58,550 nucleotides of DNA from NCBI RefSeq assembly GCF_003545805.1, contig NZ_NMQR01000025.1:11657-70206 (forward strand), in the 5' to 3' direction. The notes under the pieces are model-generated. The model searched no databases, was not told where the DNA came from, and saw nothing but the letters and a program-made list of their open reading frames with translations. The first letter of the stretch is position 1; every line of letters begins with the position of its first letter. This DNA comes from Photorhabdus sp. CRCIA-P01. GTDB lineage: Bacteria; Pseudomonadota; Gammaproteobacteria; Enterobacterales; Enterobacteriaceae. Positions 57,131 through 58,550 of this stretch are shown here, piece after piece. Both the position numbers and the translations under genes were made by a program.

Positions 57131-58550
57131 TCACCCAATCACCGGCAAATATTTCTGTTTCAGCCCATCGGATTTATAGACCGTGTTCCTTATCGCGCTG
57201 GCGTTCTCCGGCGTGCCTGTGTTGTGGTGCGTATGCGCGGCGGTCAGTTCCGCCAGTTCTTTAACCACATCCAGCGTCTCTAACATCAAAGTCATAACGT
57301 TGATTTGCTGGCTGCCCACCCAGACCACTGGCGCGACGATTTCTTGCCGGGCTCCGGCGATGCTCTGCTTAAGCAGGCCAATTTTTTCTATCAGCGTTTG
57401 CCCGATTTCGATATTGGCCTCTTTCCCCACACTGGCAACGAAATTTGATGATGTCGCCACACTATAGTCACCGTCTGCGATTTGCTGGACAGCCCCCGCC
57501 AACAGCGTAGACGTGCCCAAAACCGTGGTTTTATCCGTGGCCTGTATCGTGGTTTCCCGTGCAACTACGGTGCGTGTTTCCGTGTCTGCCCTGACTGCAC
57601 GGTGCATGGACGATTCGTTAATGGTCTGGTCAGTTTGACGAATCCAATGCCCCTCCTGCGTGACGCGCTGCGAAACTTCCGCCCGCTGTTGCTGCAATTG
57701 TTCGCCTGGCTTGATATCGGGTAAGGTATTGCCCTGGCTTAATGTCTGCCGGATAAAGGGCTTGTCCGGCCTGCCCGCCCGCCTCAAAAGCGACTTCAAC
57801 CACCGTTCCGACTGGCGGATATTGAAACAGACCGGATTCACTGCCCGCCATCGGCAAAGGCAGCGGGACAGGGTGGTAAACAGGGACAGCGGCATCCTGA
57901 CCGTCATTATCTAGCAATTGAACATCAACGGCATAGCGTGGCCGGAATGGATCGGAAATATCACCGCTAGTCGTGCTTTCGGTGTGTGCCTCAATACGGG
58001 CGAATTTGGGTAAGTGCAGCCCTGCCGACAATTCGGGATAGGCGGCATCAATCTGGCGCCGAATGGGCGTTCTGGTCTGAGACTGACCGGTCAGTTCGTT
58101 GACGGCTTCCCATGTAATCACCATGTTTTCATTGTTCAGATTAACTTTGTTCAGCCGGTGCTGATTGACTACCACACCTGGGCGCAACGATGGGATCATG
58201 GGAATGGTCATGGCATTGCCCGCCGTCTGGCGCTGGCTAAATTCATTGGGGATCTCTACCGGTTTCCCCGCAAACATCGAATGCGCCCCACTGCCGACAT
58301 AAACCGAGCCATCCGGCAATTGATACCAGAGATAATCCTCAATCGAAAAAACCTGCCCAAGATTAGCCAGCAACTGATAGCCGGTACCATAATGAGTAAA
58401 ATGCGGGATAGGTGTCTCCGTATAAGGGGCAGCCGGCAATGTGAAGGTGAGTCCGCTGTGCTCCTGCAACCAGTCCGCAATCTGGTTCAGTGTTGGATGC
58501 TGAAATGAACACGACCATAATCGGTCAAACACCCCGACCAGCTCACGCAC
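57131..58550 (-). pseudogene. Phage baseplate/late-control-type gene, frameshifted and partial
   Basis: Two overlapping minus-strand frames form one protein that runs off the right end of the window. The upstream part shows TLNQIADWLQEHSGLTFTLP, YHPVPLPLPMAGSESGLFQY and PPVGTVVEVAFEAGGQAGQ. The downstream part, from PFIRQTLSQGNTLPDIKPGE to HTHHNTGTPENASAIRNTVY, is in another frame. Removing the single base 57761 joins them as GQAGQPFIRQ. The OB-fold-like PPVGTVVEVAF segment and the HTHHNTGTP end resemble phage baseplate assembly and VgrG-like spike proteins. It is either a true one-base insertion or a sequencing error. A decayed copy of its end lies at 56187-56386. Confidence 0.72.

Overview
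The window looks like a chromosomal segment of an insect- or nematode-associated member of the Morganellaceae, most likely Photorhabdus or Xenorhabdus. It is AT-rich. Its backbone follows the E. coli order around tolC and rpoD: exbD-exbB / metC / yghB / dkgA / ftsP / plsC-parC-parE / yqiA-cpdA / nudF / tolC / ygiB-ygiC / ygiD / ribB / ubiK / hldE-glnE-ygiF / ygiM-cca / uppP / folB / plsY / tsaD / rpsU-dnaG-rpoD / tRNA-Ile2. Two 127-bp ERIC elements support an enterobacterial host. Genus is an inference; the family-level call rests on gene order and protein sequence.

Accessory material sits in the gaps of this backbone. Positions 1-1500 hold gene debris (an epimerase fragment, a TnpB fragment, a frameshifted thiolase fragment) around a toxin-antitoxin (TA) pair. 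Further TA loci lie at 3872-4469, at 7739-8590 (PrlF/YhaV, between metC and yghB), and at 24282-24679 (RHH antitoxin with a broken toxin, beside an Hcp pseudogene). A lipoprotein trio (CsgG-like, DUF4810, GNA1162/DUF799) lies between ubiK and hldE. An FMN riboswitch precedes ribB.

The most interesting region is 35966-43681, inserted between ygiF and ygiM and bounded by an IS982 remnant. Seven tightly packed minus-strand genes encode a 285-aa protein of unknown function, a divergent DUF692/MNIO-type protein, its 260-aa partner, an MFS exporter, an acyl-CoA-dehydrogenase-fold protein, an asparagine-synthetase-like amidotransferase and a PuuE-type polysaccharide deacetylase/amidohydrolase. Directly upstream is a 51-codon gene (43526-43681) with a good ribosome binding site. 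It encodes three copies of a ten-residue motif, FSV(S/A)RSV(D/Q)KN, at an exact 15-residue period. Copies 2 and 3 differ only by synonymous changes. I read this as the precursor peptide of a new, cysteine-free, multi-core RiPP pathway.

The right end (54725-58550) is a decayed prophage edge. It holds tRNA-Ile2(CAU), an orphan NadS-type antitoxin, a Ner-like gene that has lost its start codon, a degenerate copy of a phage gene end fused to a degenerate copy of the tRNA 3' half, and a frameshifted phage baseplate-type gene running off the window. Between the phage remnants lies a compact type I TA candidate: a 30-aa TisB-like peptide (56616-56708) and an upstream small RNA whose predicted 5' end is perfectly complementary over 24 nt to the toxin leader. 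Both units have good sigma-70 promoters and terminators.
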